A stretch of DNA of 64,000 nt from Thermomicrobiales bacterium (lineage in GTDB: Bacteria > Chloroflexota > Chloroflexia > Thermomicrobiales > UBA6265): contig JAMLHN010000002.1 in NCBI GenBank assembly GCA_023957115.1, forward strand, positions 62,001 to 126,000, given 5' to 3'. The position numbers and the translations under genes are program-made. The notes under the pieces were generated by a model. The model was not told the origin of the DNA. It ran no database searches and worked only from the letters and a program-made list of their open reading frames with translations. Below are positions 43,398 to 52,339 of this stretch, piece by piece; position 1 is the first letter of the stretch; each line of letters starts with the position of its first letter.

Positions 43398-43437
43398 GCT
43401 AACATCGTTAGCACGAGTGTAGGCTAACGATGTTAGC
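43398..43437. promoter_or_regulatory. Paired palindromic operators (TetR-type)
   Basis: Two perfect 15-bp palindromes of type GCTAAC-N3-GTTAGC: GCTAACATCGTTAGC (43398-43412) and GCTAACGATGTTAGC (43423-43437), spaced 25 bp centre to centre, in front of the DUF4260-TetR pair. This form and position fit TetR autoregulation. Confidence 0.85.
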
Positions 43438-43473
43438 CTGTCAAGTCGCCATCGTGGAGTGGGGTTCGAGCCG

Positions 43474-44289
43474 ATGACTCTGCTCCAATGCGTCGAACTG
43501 CGCGTCCCGCCGGCTGACCTCCGCAATCGCTTTCCGTTCACGATTCCCTCCCTGGCGTCACGGCTTGGCGATGAGCTGCCGTTCGATGCGCCGGTGACCT
43601 TCCTGGTCGGAGAGAACGGCAGCGGAAAGTCGACCTTTCTGGAAGGAATCGCTTGTGCCGTTCGATTGCCCGGGATCGGTTCCGACGACCCCGATACGGA
43701 TCCCACGCTCGTTTATGGCAGATTGCTGGCCGAACGCATGGGGCTACGTTGGAGGCTGCGTCACCCACACCGGGGCTATTTCTTTCGCGCCGAGGACTTC
43801 TTTGGGTTCACCAGGCGAATGGACCGACTCAAGGAGGAGCTGGTTGCCGAGGCCGAGGTCATACGCAACGATCTGGACCGGTCGGCCTATGCCCGCAACC
43901 TGGGCGCGGGTGCGGTACTCGGGCAGGCGCGCGCGATCGAGGCACGCTATGGCGCCAGTGGACTCGATGCCATGTCACATGGCGAGCAGTTTCTCGATCT
44001 CTTCTCGACGCGTTGCAGGCCAAATGGGATCTATCTATTGGACGAACCGGAAGCGCCCCTGTCACCGGCGCGGCAGCTGACGTTCCTTTCGATGCTCAAG
44101 GCAATGGTCGATGCCGGCGCGCAGTTCATCATCGCCACCCATTCACCGATTCTGCTGGCCCTGCCGGGTGCGGCAATTTTGAGCTTCGATGGGGGAACGA
44201 TTCGGCCGGCGGTCTACGAGACGCTCGAACATGTGCAGATCATGCGGAGCTTTCTCGATGACCCGGAGGCGTATCTCCGCTACCTCTGA
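43474..44289 (+). CDS. AAA/ABC-type ATPase, RecF/SbcC-like
   Basis: A 271-residue cytoplasmic ATPase: Walker A FLVGENGSGKSTFLEGIA (about residues 42-59), signature-like MSHGEQFLDLF, Walker B GIYLLDEPEAPLSP and the switch histidine in FIIATHSPILLALPGA. It ends EAYLRYL, as in the AAA_23/AAA_21 family of stand-alone ATPases. ATG 43474 or GTG 43459 may start it. Substrate and partner are unknown; no nuclease or transporter gene is next to it. Confidence 0.88.
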   Translation: MTLLQCVELRVPPADLRNRFPFTIPSLASRLGDELPFDAPVTFLVGENGSGKSTFLEGIACAVRLPGIGSDDPDTDPTLVYGRLLAERMGLRWRLRHPHRGYFFRAEDFFGFTRRMDRLKEELVAEAEVIRNDLDRSAYARNLGAGAVLGQARAIEARYGASGLDAMSHGEQFLDLFSTRCRPNGIYLLDEPEAPLSPARQLTFLSMLKAMVDAGAQFIIATHSPILLALPGAAILSFDGGTIRPAVYETLEHVQIMRSFLDDPEAYLRYL

Positions 44290-44339
44290 GCGCCCGGCCG
44301 GTTGCCGGATATCGCCCGCGGTCTGGTAGGCTTGCTGGC

Positions 44340-45569
44340 ATGACATCGCATGGTTCTTCCCCCCGTTCGAGCTCCAGCGCTCCTTCTCCCTATGCCCCCC
44401 GGACGGGAAGGGCCCGCTCGGCGGTGGGGATCCATCAGAACTGGCGCCAGGCGCTCGATATGGCGCTGGGCGGAATTTCCGGGCTCGCCCCCGACGTGAT
44501 CGTGGTCTTCGTCTCCGCGCATTTCGAGTCCGATCTTCCGGCCATCTCGGAGGCTATTTGGCACCACGGCGGTTCGATGATCGTAATCGGCTGTACCAGC
44601 AGCGGAGTCATCGGCCGGGGGGCGGAGATGGAGTGGGAACCGGCGATCTCGATCCTGTCGTTGGAGCTTCCCGGTGCGATTCTTCGGCCCGTTCGGTTTA
44701 CCCAGGGGCTGCTGGAAGCAACGGCCGACGGAGGGTTCGCCGAGCGGCTCGGTGTCGAGCCCGCGGTCGTCAACGGTTGGTTCGTGCTGGCCGATCCCTT
44801 CCGCATGGACGGCGCATTGCTGGTCGATCGGTTGAACGCCTCCTATCCCGGACTGCCGGTCATGGGTGGATTGCTGGCTCCGGGAGAGGGGCAACGGCAA
44901 ACCTGGGTTTTGTTCAACGGCCAAACCTACAACGACGGTGGCGTTGGCCTCTCGATCGGAGGCGCCTTCGACGTTCTGCCAATCGTCTCGCAGGGATGTG
45001 AGCCGATTGGAGAAACCTGGACGATCACCTCGGTCGAGGACAAGTGGATCGAGACGATCTCCAACCGGCCGGCGTTGCAGATGCTGAGTGAAACGCTGAT
45101 GACGTTGCCCATCGACATGCAGCAGGAAGCGCACAAGCACATGGTCGCAGGACTGGCGGCCAACGAGTACCGGGAGACGTTTGCGCGGGGCGACTTCCTG
45201 ATTCGCAACATCATCGGAGTTCGCCGGGAGACGGGCGCAATTGCGCTTGGCGCGCGGCCCCGGGTGGGACAGACGATCCAGTTTCAGTTGCGAGATGCAG
45301 CCACCGCGGATCTCGACCTGAAAGCGACATTATTGGAAGCGCAGCTGACCCTGGCCGGCCGCGAGCCGGTGGGCGGCTTGGTCGCATGCTGCAACGGACG
45401 TGGAACCGCCCTCTTCGATACACCTCATCACGACGCCGCGGAGATCGAGCGTCGTTTCCCCGGGTTACCGCTTGCCGGTCTGATCGCGTCTGGGGAGATC
45501 GGCCCGGTTGGCGCCAAGTCGTTCATCCACGGGTTTTCCAATAGCTTGGGTCTGATCGTTCCAGCCTGA
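44340..45569 (+). CDS. FIST-domain sensory protein
   Basis: A 409-residue protein with FIST_N (about residues 45-240; VIVVFVSAHFES, IGCTSSGVIGRGAEME, YPGLPVMGGLLAPGEG) and FIST_C (about 245-390; LVACCNGRGTALFDTPHHDA, RRFPGLPLAGLIASGEIGPV, ending FIHGFSNSLGLI). FIST domains are predicted to sense small molecules such as amino acids. No kinase domain is attached. ATG 44340. Confidence 0.9.
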   Translation: MTSHGSSPRSSSSAPSPYAPRTGRARSAVGIHQNWRQALDMALGGISGLAPDVIVVFVSAHFESDLPAISEAIWHHGGSMIVIGCTSSGVIGRGAEMEWEPAISILSLELPGAILRPVRFTQGLLEATADGGFAERLGVEPAVVNGWFVLADPFRMDGALLVDRLNASYPGLPVMGGLLAPGEGQRQTWVLFNGQTYNDGGVGLSIGGAFDVLPIVSQGCEPIGETWTITSVEDKWIETISNRPALQMLSETLMTLPIDMQQEAHKHMVAGLAANEYRETFARGDFLIRNIIGVRRETGAIALGARPRVGQTIQFQLRDAATADLDLKATLLEAQLTLAGREPVGGLVACCNGRGTALFDTPHHDAAEIERRFPGLPLAGLIASGEIGPVGAKSFIHGFSNSLGLIVPA

Positions 45570-45582
45570 TGGCGGAAGAGGA

Positions 45583-46323
45583 ATGGGCGCGAATAAGATG
45601 ACGAAGGTCCGGCTGGAATCAGATTTTCTCGAGCTCTTCCCGGATGCCACGATTGCGATTGCCGTGGTGCGCGGCGTCGACAATCGTGTCGAGGATCCAG
45701 AAATCTGGCCGATGCTGCAGGTCGAGATCGAACGAGCGGCTGCCATGGTTTCCGGCGCCGAGATTGCGCAGCTTCCATCGGTTGCGCCTTGGCGGGGGGC
45801 GTTCGCGACGTTTGGCGTGAAGCCGTCCAAATATCGATCCTCGATCGAGGCGATGCTTCGGTCAGCGCAGTCGGGCCGGCTCCGTTCGATCAACCCGCTT
45901 GTCGATCTCTACAATACGATTTCATTGCGCCATCAACTGCCGGTCGGTGGGGAGGATCTCGCCAAGGTCGACGGAGATATTCGGCTTACGCGCGCGCATG
46001 GCGATGAGCTGTTCACCCCATTGGGGGCAGCGGGCCCGGAGTCCCCGCCGCCGGGTGCCGTGATTTATCGGGACGACGATTCGGTGATTTGCTCGTGCTG
46101 GAACTGGCGGGAGGCCGAACGAACGATGCTGAGCGAATCGACCACCGACGCGGTGCTTGTCATCGAGTCGCTACCGCCCCTCGACCCGGACGCGGCGCGC
46201 GTCGCAATCGACGATCTTGCTGCGTTGGTGACCCGGCATCTGGGCGGTGCGTCCAGGGTCGAGCTCTTGAACGCAGCAAACCCGGTCGTCGACATCTCGG
46301 CCGCCCGGGACATGTTCTCGTAG
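45583..46323 (+). CDS. B3/B4 domain protein (PheT-like tRNA-editing fold)
   Basis: A 246-residue stand-alone B3/B4 domain, the fold of the editing region of phenylalanyl-tRNA synthetase beta. Signatures: WRGAFATFGVKPSKYRSSIE, SINPLVDLYNTISLRHQLPV, VIYRDDDSVICSCWNWREAE and the C-terminal DAVLVIESLPPLD. Such proteins may edit mischarged tRNA or free aminoacyl compounds. ATG 45583 follows GGAAGAGG; ATG 45598 is an alternative. Confidence 0.88.
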   Translation: MGANKMTKVRLESDFLELFPDATIAIAVVRGVDNRVEDPEIWPMLQVEIERAAAMVSGAEIAQLPSVAPWRGAFATFGVKPSKYRSSIEAMLRSAQSGRLRSINPLVDLYNTISLRHQLPVGGEDLAKVDGDIRLTRAHGDELFTPLGAAGPESPPPGAVIYRDDDSVICSCWNWREAERTMLSESTTDAVLVIESLPPLDPDAARVAIDDLAALVTRHLGGASRVELLNAANPVVDISAARDMFS

Positions 46324-46386
46324 CCGAGATCCAGGGGCCAGAGCGTATCGACTCCGTCTCCTCTGGACCGAAGACCCAGGACGTCG

Positions 46387-46968
46387 TCAGGACGCGGCTC
46401 GATCACCAGCCGGCTTTTCTGGCGCCTTGGCCAGCTCACGCTCCTCACGCTCCTCACGAAGTAGATGTACTTCCTCCTGGATCGAATCGTCGACCGCTTT
46501 CAACAAGAAGACGAGCGCAAGCAGCACGATACCAATCGCGATCCCGAGGTAGAGAATGTCCGTGCCGCCGCTCCACTCCGAGACGTTGCTGAGAAAGTTG
46601 ACGCCGAGGACGACGCAGATAACTCCGATAAGCCGGTGTTTCAGCTCATCCAGCGTGCGGATCCTCAGCCACGATGGCAGGGTCGTTTTCTCATCGACGA
46701 AGAGCTGATAGAGACCCAACGCCACGATGAGGAGAATGACGCCGATCAGGAAGACATCGATCAGCTCGATGAACTCGATCGAGAGATGTCCTTCCTGCTT
46801 GTCGGAGAGATCGCGTTCCGACACCAGCTCCCAGATCACATAGAGAACGCGCAAGAAGCCGTAGATGATCAGGGTGAAGGCAGCCAGAAGCGAACCCATG
46901 ACCGCCACGATGATCATCGACGGCGAGAGATCGAAGAGACGGGACATCCAGGAGCGGACGACGTTCAT
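46387..46968 (-). CDS. YqhA-family (UPF0114) membrane protein
   Basis: A 193-residue protein with four TM segments (about 16-36, 64-84, 108-128 and 136-156) and a charged, coiled C-terminal tail rich in Glu/Arg. The core DLSDKQEGHLSIEFIELIDV, LGLYQLFVD and DELKHRLIGVICVVLGVNFL matches the YqhA family. Function unknown. Confidence 0.85.
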   Translation of the reverse strand: MNVVRSWMSRLFDLSPSMIIVAVMGSLLAAFTLIIYGFLRVLYVIWELVSERDLSDKQEGHLSIEFIELIDVFLIGVILLIVALGLYQLFVDEKTTLPSWLRIRTLDELKHRLIGVICVVLGVNFLSNVSEWSGGTDILYLGIAIGIVLLALVFLLKAVDDSIQEEVHLLREEREERELAKAPEKPAGDRAAS

Positions 46969-47045
46969 TGCGTTCCTTCCAGATCCGGAGGAGCGGCTGA
47001 CGGTCGGTTGACGCGGTATCGCGGCAGAATACGCACATCATACGA

Positions 47046-48230
47046 TCAAACCGCGATGTGCTCTCCCGCGGCCACCGCTCGCATGATATCGATGAGGGCG
47101 CCTTTTTCTTCGAACCCGATGCCGGGGCTTTCCGGCAACCCAACCGTCCCCTGCTGGACGCGAATGCCATCGGCGAACCCCCCGAAGGGTTGGAAGACAC
47201 CCGGATAGCTCTCATTGCCGCCAAGCCCAAGCCCCGCTGCCATGTTGAGCGACATCTGGTGTCCCCCATGCGGAACGACGCGCCTACGCGACCAACCGTT
47301 CTGTTCCAGCATCTCGATGGTGCGCAAGTATTCGACCAATCCATAGGAGAGCGCACAGTCGAACTGGAGCCAATCGGTCTCCGGATGCAGTCCGCCGTAC
47401 CGAATGAGATTGCGCGCGTCCTGCATCGAGAAGAGATTCTCGCCGGTCGCCATCGCGTGCGGGTACTGCTGCGACAGCTCGGCCTGCAACGCGAAATCGA
47501 GCGGGTCGCCGGCCTCTTCGTACCAAAAGAGCTGGTAGGGGGCGAGCGCGTCGCCGTAGGCAAGCGCGGTCGGAAGATCGAACCGGCCATTGGCATCGAC
47601 CGCCAGATGCGCGCCGTCGCCAACCACCGCCAGCACCGCCTCGATGCGCGCGAGGTCATCCGCCAGCGTAGTTCCGCCGATCTTCATCTTGACGACCTCG
47701 TAGCCAAGATCGAGATAATCGCGCATCTCCTCCTGGAGTTCCCGCAGACCCTTGCCCGGCGCGTAGTAGCCACCGGCGGCATAGACCCAGACCGGGTCGT
47801 GCACCATGCCGTCGTTGTACCGGTCGGCAAGGAGTCGATAGAGGGGGACCTCCTCGATCTTAGCGACCGCGTCCCAGATCGCCATGTCGAGGGTGCCGAC
47901 CGCGACCGAGCGCTCCCCGTGCCCGCCCGGTTTCTCGGCGGTCATGAGCGTGGCCCAGATCTTGTGCGGATCGAGATTGTCCCCGGATGAATCGAGCAGG
48001 CTGACCGGATCGGCCTCGAGCAATCGGGGGACGAAACGTTCCCGCAGGAGCCCGATCGGCGCATAGCGACCGTTCGAGTTGAAGCCATAGCCGACCACGG
48101 GTGAGCCGTCACGAACCACATCGGTGATGACCGCGACCACCGCCGCATCCATCTTGCTGAAGTCGATATAGGCATTGGCAATCGGTGAGCTGATGGGAAC
48201 CGATGCGACGCGGATGTCGGTGATGCGCAT
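47046..48230 (-). CDS. tarD: D(-)-tartrate dehydratase (enolase superfamily)
   Basis: A 394-residue enolase-superfamily enzyme that resembles D-tartrate dehydratase along its whole length as I recall the family: SSPIANAYIDFSKM, VVGYGFNSNGRY, EKPGGHGERSVAVGTLDMAI, YEVVKMKIGG (KxK base), LAVDANGRFD, FWYEEAGDPLD and ATGENLF (metal Asp/Glu/Glu), and VPHGGHQMSLNMAAGLGLGG with the catalytic His. It would dehydrate D-tartrate to oxaloacetate. The start codon directly abuts the HepT-like stop (TAAATG). Confidence 0.92.
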   Translation of the reverse strand: MRITDIRVASVPISSPIANAYIDFSKMDAAVVAVITDVVRDGSPVVGYGFNSNGRYAPIGLLRERFVPRLLEADPVSLLDSSGDNLDPHKIWATLMTAEKPGGHGERSVAVGTLDMAIWDAVAKIEEVPLYRLLADRYNDGMVHDPVWVYAAGGYYAPGKGLRELQEEMRDYLDLGYEVVKMKIGGTTLADDLARIEAVLAVVGDGAHLAVDANGRFDLPTALAYGDALAPYQLFWYEEAGDPLDFALQAELSQQYPHAMATGENLFSMQDARNLIRYGGLHPETDWLQFDCALSYGLVEYLRTIEMLEQNGWSRRRVVPHGGHQMSLNMAAGLGLGGNESYPGVFQPFGGFADGIRVQQGTVGLPESPGIGFEEKGALIDIMRAVAAGEHIAV

Positions 48231-48521
48231 TTACAGGTTCATCTCCTCCGGATGATCTGCGATCGACGCGTCGATGACTGCACGTAGTCCGGGAATCGAA
48301 TGGTTCCGTGTCCAATGAACACGATCACATTCGAGCTCGTAGTACTCGTGTGCAATCATGTTTCGTTGATCGATAGCTTGACGAATGCCAGGTATCAGTG
48401 TCGCGATGTTCGGATCGCGGTTGCCGAGTCGGCGAAGGGTTTCACCGAATCGCTCGAGCCCATACTCCTCGCAGATCGCGATGATCTGGTCCCGGTGCTG
48501 TTCGATTTCTGGGATCATCAC
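48231..48521 (-). CDS. HepT-like (DUF86) protein without partner
   Basis: A 96-residue HEPN-family protein resembling the HepT toxin of MntA/HepT systems: IEQHRDQIIAICEEYGLERF, IRQAIDQRNMIAHEYYELEC with the RN-x4-H ribonuclease motif and a Tyr cluster next to it (the AMPylation site of HepT). The MNT-type antitoxin normally upstream is not present on this strand. It touches tarD directly downstream. Confidence 0.82.
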   Translation of the reverse strand: MMIPEIEQHRDQIIAICEEYGLERFGETLRRLGNRDPNIATLIPGIRQAIDQRNMIAHEYYELECDRVHWTRNHSIPGLRAVIDASIADHPEEMNL

Positions 48522-48616
48522 ACGGTTGCCTCATCCCTATCGAAGGGCTATGGTGCGCAACTTGAGTGTATCGCAGCCGCTGACGGCGCACTGTGAGACG
48601 AAGGAGTTTGGTTCGA

Positions 48617-50212
48617 TTGTCTGCTGATGTCATCTTTCGCAATGGTCCAATCATCTCGATCGATCCTGCCAACCCGAATCCGGACGCGGTAGCGGTGCAC
48701 GGCAACCGGATTACCCGGGCTGGCGCGCTCGGCGATGTGCTCGCCGAAGCGGGACCAAGCACCAGAACGATCGACCTCGGCGGTCGTGCGCTCCTGCCCG
48801 GACTGAACGACAATCACAACCACCCAATTTCGTTCGGTCAGGGATTGAGTCAGATCGATGCATCGCCAGGGGCTGCTCCCACCTTAGCGTCGTTGCAAGC
48901 TGCCGTTCGCCAGCGGGCGGCCGAGCAACCTATGGGGTGGCTCATCGGCCGTGGATATGACGATTCCCGGCTCGACATTCACCGGCATCCGACTCGATAT
49001 GAGCTGGATGAGGCGACCGGTGACCGACCGGCAATTTTGGTGCGGACCTGCGGGCACCTGCTGGTGGCCAATTCCGCGGCGTTGCGGGCAGGGGGAGTAA
49101 CCGCCTCGACTCCCGATCCACAAGGCGGTCAGATCGACCGTGACGCGCACGGCGAACCGGTCGGTCTCCTCCGTGAAACGGCGATGAAGCTGGTTCAGGA
49201 CCAGATCGCGCCGCCGACCACGGCCGATATGAAGGACTATCTCCGCGCGGCCGGCAAGCGATTCAACGAGTACGGCATCACCAGCGTTGGCGAGGCGGCG
49301 ATCAGCAATTCCCGGCAGTTTTCCGCCTACCAGGAGCTGGCTCGGGACGGTGAGCTACCGATGCGGACCTTCTCCATGATGTTGATCGACGACACGCTCG
49401 ACGATCTGGCGTCATTGGGACTGCAAACGGGATTCGGGGACGCGTGGTTCCGGCTCGGTCCGGCAAAGGTGTTCCAGGATGGTTCCGGAGGTGGACGAAC
49501 CGCGGCCATGACGGTCGACTACCGGAATGACCCAGGCAACCGCGGTATCACGATCTACACGCAGGAGGAGCTCGATCAGCGGTTTACCCGCGCCAACGCC
49601 GCGGGGTTCCAAATGGCCGCCCATGCGATCGGGGATTTGGCCATCTCGATGATTCTCACTGCGTACGAACGGGCACTCCAGGCAAACCCACGACCAGATG
49701 CCCGCCCTCGAATCGAGCATTGTGGGATGTGCACCCAGGACCACCTCGACCGTATGAAGGCGATTGGCGCTTTGGCCATTCCCCAGCCGTCGTTCATCTA
49801 CTATCTGGGCGATTCCTATATCGAGAATTTCACCGAGGAGCAGCTGGCAATGTCCTATCCGGCTCGATCCTGGTTCGATCAGGGAATCACGGCGGTGGGA
49901 AGCTCGGATGTACCGGTCGTGTCCTGCGACCCGTTCGTCAATCTCCGTTCGGCGGTCACGCGTCTGACCCAGGATGGGCAGTCCATGGGCCCGAATCAGG
50001 GCGTCACGATCGATGAGGCGCTGCAGATGTTCACCATCAACGGCGCATACGCGTCCTTCGAGGAATCGATCAAGGGGAGCATTACCGAGGGGAAACTTGC
50101 CGACCTGACCGTTCTCAGCGCCGACCCGCGTTCGGTCGAGCCTGCGCAGCTGAACACACTGCAGGCCGATCTGACAATGATCGACGGCCGCATCGTCTTC
50201 GAACGGTCCTGA
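48617..50212 (+). CDS. YtcJ-like metal-dependent amidohydrolase
   Basis: A 531-residue amidohydrolase (amidohydrolase_3 family): MSADVIFRNGPIISID, GRALLPGLNDNHNHPISF (metal His pair), GWLIGRGYDDSRLD, KVFQDGSGGGRTAAM, MAAHAIGDLAISMIL, RIEHCGMC, AVGSSDVPVVSCDPF and the C-terminal GSITEGKLADLTVLSADP. TTG 48617 is chosen because AAGGAG lies 10 bp upstream; GTG 48593 is possible. Substrate unknown; relatives hydrolyse amides, imines or cyclic ureides. Confidence 0.88.
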   Translation: MSADVIFRNGPIISIDPANPNPDAVAVHGNRITRAGALGDVLAEAGPSTRTIDLGGRALLPGLNDNHNHPISFGQGLSQIDASPGAAPTLASLQAAVRQRAAEQPMGWLIGRGYDDSRLDIHRHPTRYELDEATGDRPAILVRTCGHLLVANSAALRAGGVTASTPDPQGGQIDRDAHGEPVGLLRETAMKLVQDQIAPPTTADMKDYLRAAGKRFNEYGITSVGEAAISNSRQFSAYQELARDGELPMRTFSMMLIDDTLDDLASLGLQTGFGDAWFRLGPAKVFQDGSGGGRTAAMTVDYRNDPGNRGITIYTQEELDQRFTRANAAGFQMAAHAIGDLAISMILTAYERALQANPRPDARPRIEHCGMCTQDHLDRMKAIGALAIPQPSFIYYLGDSYIENFTEEQLAMSYPARSWFDQGITAVGSSDVPVVSCDPFVNLRSAVTRLTQDGQSMGPNQGVTIDEALQMFTINGAYASFEESIKGSITEGKLADLTVLSADPRSVEPAQLNTLQADLTMIDGRIVFERS

Positions 50213-50414
50213 CCGCCACGCCCGCGTCCGAGATCACGGTTGACTCGATGCCCCGCACCTGGGGCGTGTTCGAAAACTCGCCGGTTTGCCTCCACCCGCC
50301 CTGGACTGGCCCGAAATCAAGTCGCTCACGCCCCGACAGCAGCCCCCCGGACCGTCGCAGGACCCAGGACTCAGGCCGCAGGACCGTTTCAAACGCGCCC
50401 GAACTCCTCAACAT

Positions 50415-51200
50415 CTACCGCGTCGTCCAGCCGCCGTCGACCGGAAGAACGACCCCGGTCACGAATCGGGATTCATTCGAAAGCAGGTAGCGTGCAGCCG
50501 AGGCGACATCCTCGGCCGCGCCAAAGTCGCCGGTCAGCGGTTGCAATCGGGGGAGATCCGCCATGATCTCCTCATCGCTTTGCGCCCGCAGGCTCATGTT
50601 CGTCCGGATCAACCCAGGCGCAACGACATTGGCGCGGATTCCTCGCTCCGCGTAATAGGACGCGACCGCACGGGTAAAGGAGATGATTCCGCCCTTGCTC
50701 GCCGCATAGGCATGCGTCGCGAAATGCTCGTCTCCCCCCACCATTCCAAGCACTGAGGCCAGATTGACGATCGAGCCGGCCGAGCGTGGCAGCATCGCGC
50801 GTAGGGCGTATTTTGTACAGAGGAAGATACTGGCCAGGTTGGCGGTCAGAACGGTATTCCAACCGTCGAGGGTGCAATCCGCGGCCGGGCCGTCACCGAA
50901 CCGCCGCCCGCTGATCCCGGCGGCATTGAATACTCCGTCGAGCTGCCCCCAGGTCGCAACTGCCTCTTCGAACGCGGTCGCCACCTGAGACTCCTCGGTG
51001 ACATCGGTGGACCGGAAACGAACCCGAGCGTTGCCGCTCGCTTCGGTGACCGCGTGCGCGGCTTCCCGCCCCTCCTGCTCTCTCCGGGCGAGCATCAGCA
51101 CCGATGCGCCGTCCATGGCGAGCAGATGTGCCGCGGCCAGGCCGATTCCGCTACTGGCTCCGGTAACGACGATTACCTTGTCTTCGAGTCGATGTGTCAC
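50415..51200 (-). CDS. Short-chain dehydrogenase/reductase
   Basis: A 261-residue classical SDR: VIVVTGASSGIGLAAAHLLA, LDGVFNAAGISGRR, SIVNLASVLGMVG with catalytic Ser, YAASKGGIISFTRAVAS with Tyr-x3-Lys, NVVAPGLIRTNMSL, ending FVTGVVLPVDGGWTTR. GTG 51200 with GGTGAGG upstream is preferred over ATG 51224. It is divergent from the MetE-like gene. Substrate unknown. Confidence 0.88.
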   Translation of the reverse strand: MTHRLEDKVIVVTGASSGIGLAAAHLLAMDGASVLMLARREQEGREAAHAVTEASGNARVRFRSTDVTEESQVATAFEEAVATWGQLDGVFNAAGISGRRFGDGPAADCTLDGWNTVLTANLASIFLCTKYALRAMLPRSAGSIVNLASVLGMVGGDEHFATHAYAASKGGIISFTRAVASYYAERGIRANVVAPGLIRTNMSLRAQSDEEIMADLPRLQPLTGDFGAAEDVASAARYLLSNESRFVTGVVLPVDGGWTTR

Positions 51201-51304
51201 GTCATCCTCACCGTCCGACCTCATGCCGTGTCATCGACAATACTGACTGTCGCGTATCCTGTCGACTATCCACACGGGCTGCATTCGGGGAAGGACTACG
51301 TGCA

Positions 51305-52339
51305 ATGAAGAAAACGCTCGATGATTTGCCATTGTTGCCGGCAAGCGCGGTCGGCAGCCATGCTCCGACCGGTTGGCTCCTGACCGCGATCGACGCGATC
51401 GCTCGCGGTGAGATGGGACAGGACGATATCGATGAGCTGATGCGTGATGCCACCGATATCGCGGTGCTCGATATGGAACGGGCCGGGCTCGACGTGCTGG
51501 TCGACGGAGAAATGCGCCGGAACGATTTCAATCTCGGCTTTTACGTGCGGATTGCCGGGATCGAGCCGATGGCACCCGCGCGCTTGCTTGGACCGGAGGG
51601 GCATGACCAGCGGGGCAAATGGCGTGTCTCTGAGGACATTTCCGCGCCGAATGGGCTCGGCTGCGTCGAGGATTGGTCCTATGTTCAGCAGGTCTCGGAC
51701 CGTCCGGTCAAAGCCTGTGTACCCGGGCCGTTCACGCTCTCCGGTCGATTGCAGACCGGCGGGATCTACAAGGACCGAGTCGACGCCGCCTGGGCGCTTG
51801 TCCCAATCGTGAATGCCGAGTGCCGGGCGTTGCAGGCGGCGGGCGCAACTTTTATCCAGGTGGACGAGCCGTCGGCGGCGGTCTATCCCGACAAGATGCA
51901 CGAATACGTCCGGATCTTCAATGCCGCGGTCGAGGGCATCGACGCCAGGATCGGCTCCCATATCTGCTTTGGAAATTTTCGCGGGCGGCCGGTCGCGCAT
52001 CGCACCTATCGCCCAATCTTTCCCACCCTCTTCGATATGCATTGCAACCAGTACCTCCTCGAGTTTGCCAATCGGGAGATGGCCGAGATCGAGCTTTGGC
52101 AGGAATTCCCGAACGATCGTGAGCTCGGCTGTGGTGTGATCGATGTCAAGAACTATTGGTGCGAAACGCCGGAGGTGGTGGCTGCCCGGATTCGTACCGC
52201 GTTGCGCTTCGTCGCGCCGGAAAAACTCTGGATCGTACCGGATTGCGGGTTCAGCCAGACGGCCCGCTGGGCAACCAAACGAAAGCTGGCCGCGATGGTG
52301 CAAGGAGCCGAAATCGTGCGCAAGGAGCTGGCCGGATGA
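51305..52339 (+). CDS. MetE C-terminal-like methyltransferase (cobalamin-independent type)
   Basis: A 344-residue protein of the UROD/MetE superfamily. Visible features: SAVGSHAPTGWLLTAIDAIA, GLDVLVDGEMRRNDFNLGFY, PGPFTLSGRL, FIQVDEPSAAVYP, GSHICFGNFRG (zinc-site His-x-Cys), and WIVPDCGFSQTARW with the second zinc cysteine. It lacks the MetE N-terminal half. It may transfer a methyl group from a simple donor to a thiol; the true substrate is uncertain. Its stop overlaps the phosphotriesterase start (ATGA). Confidence 0.82.
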   Translation: MKKTLDDLPLLPASAVGSHAPTGWLLTAIDAIARGEMGQDDIDELMRDATDIAVLDMERAGLDVLVDGEMRRNDFNLGFYVRIAGIEPMAPARLLGPEGHDQRGKWRVSEDISAPNGLGCVEDWSYVQQVSDRPVKACVPGPFTLSGRLQTGGIYKDRVDAAWALVPIVNAECRALQAAGATFIQVDEPSAAVYPDKMHEYVRIFNAAVEGIDARIGSHICFGNFRGRPVAHRTYRPIFPTLFDMHCNQYLLEFANREMAEIELWQEFPNDRELGCGVIDVKNYWCETPEVVAARIRTALRFVAPEKLWIVPDCGFSQTARWATKRKLAAMVQGAEIVRKELAG

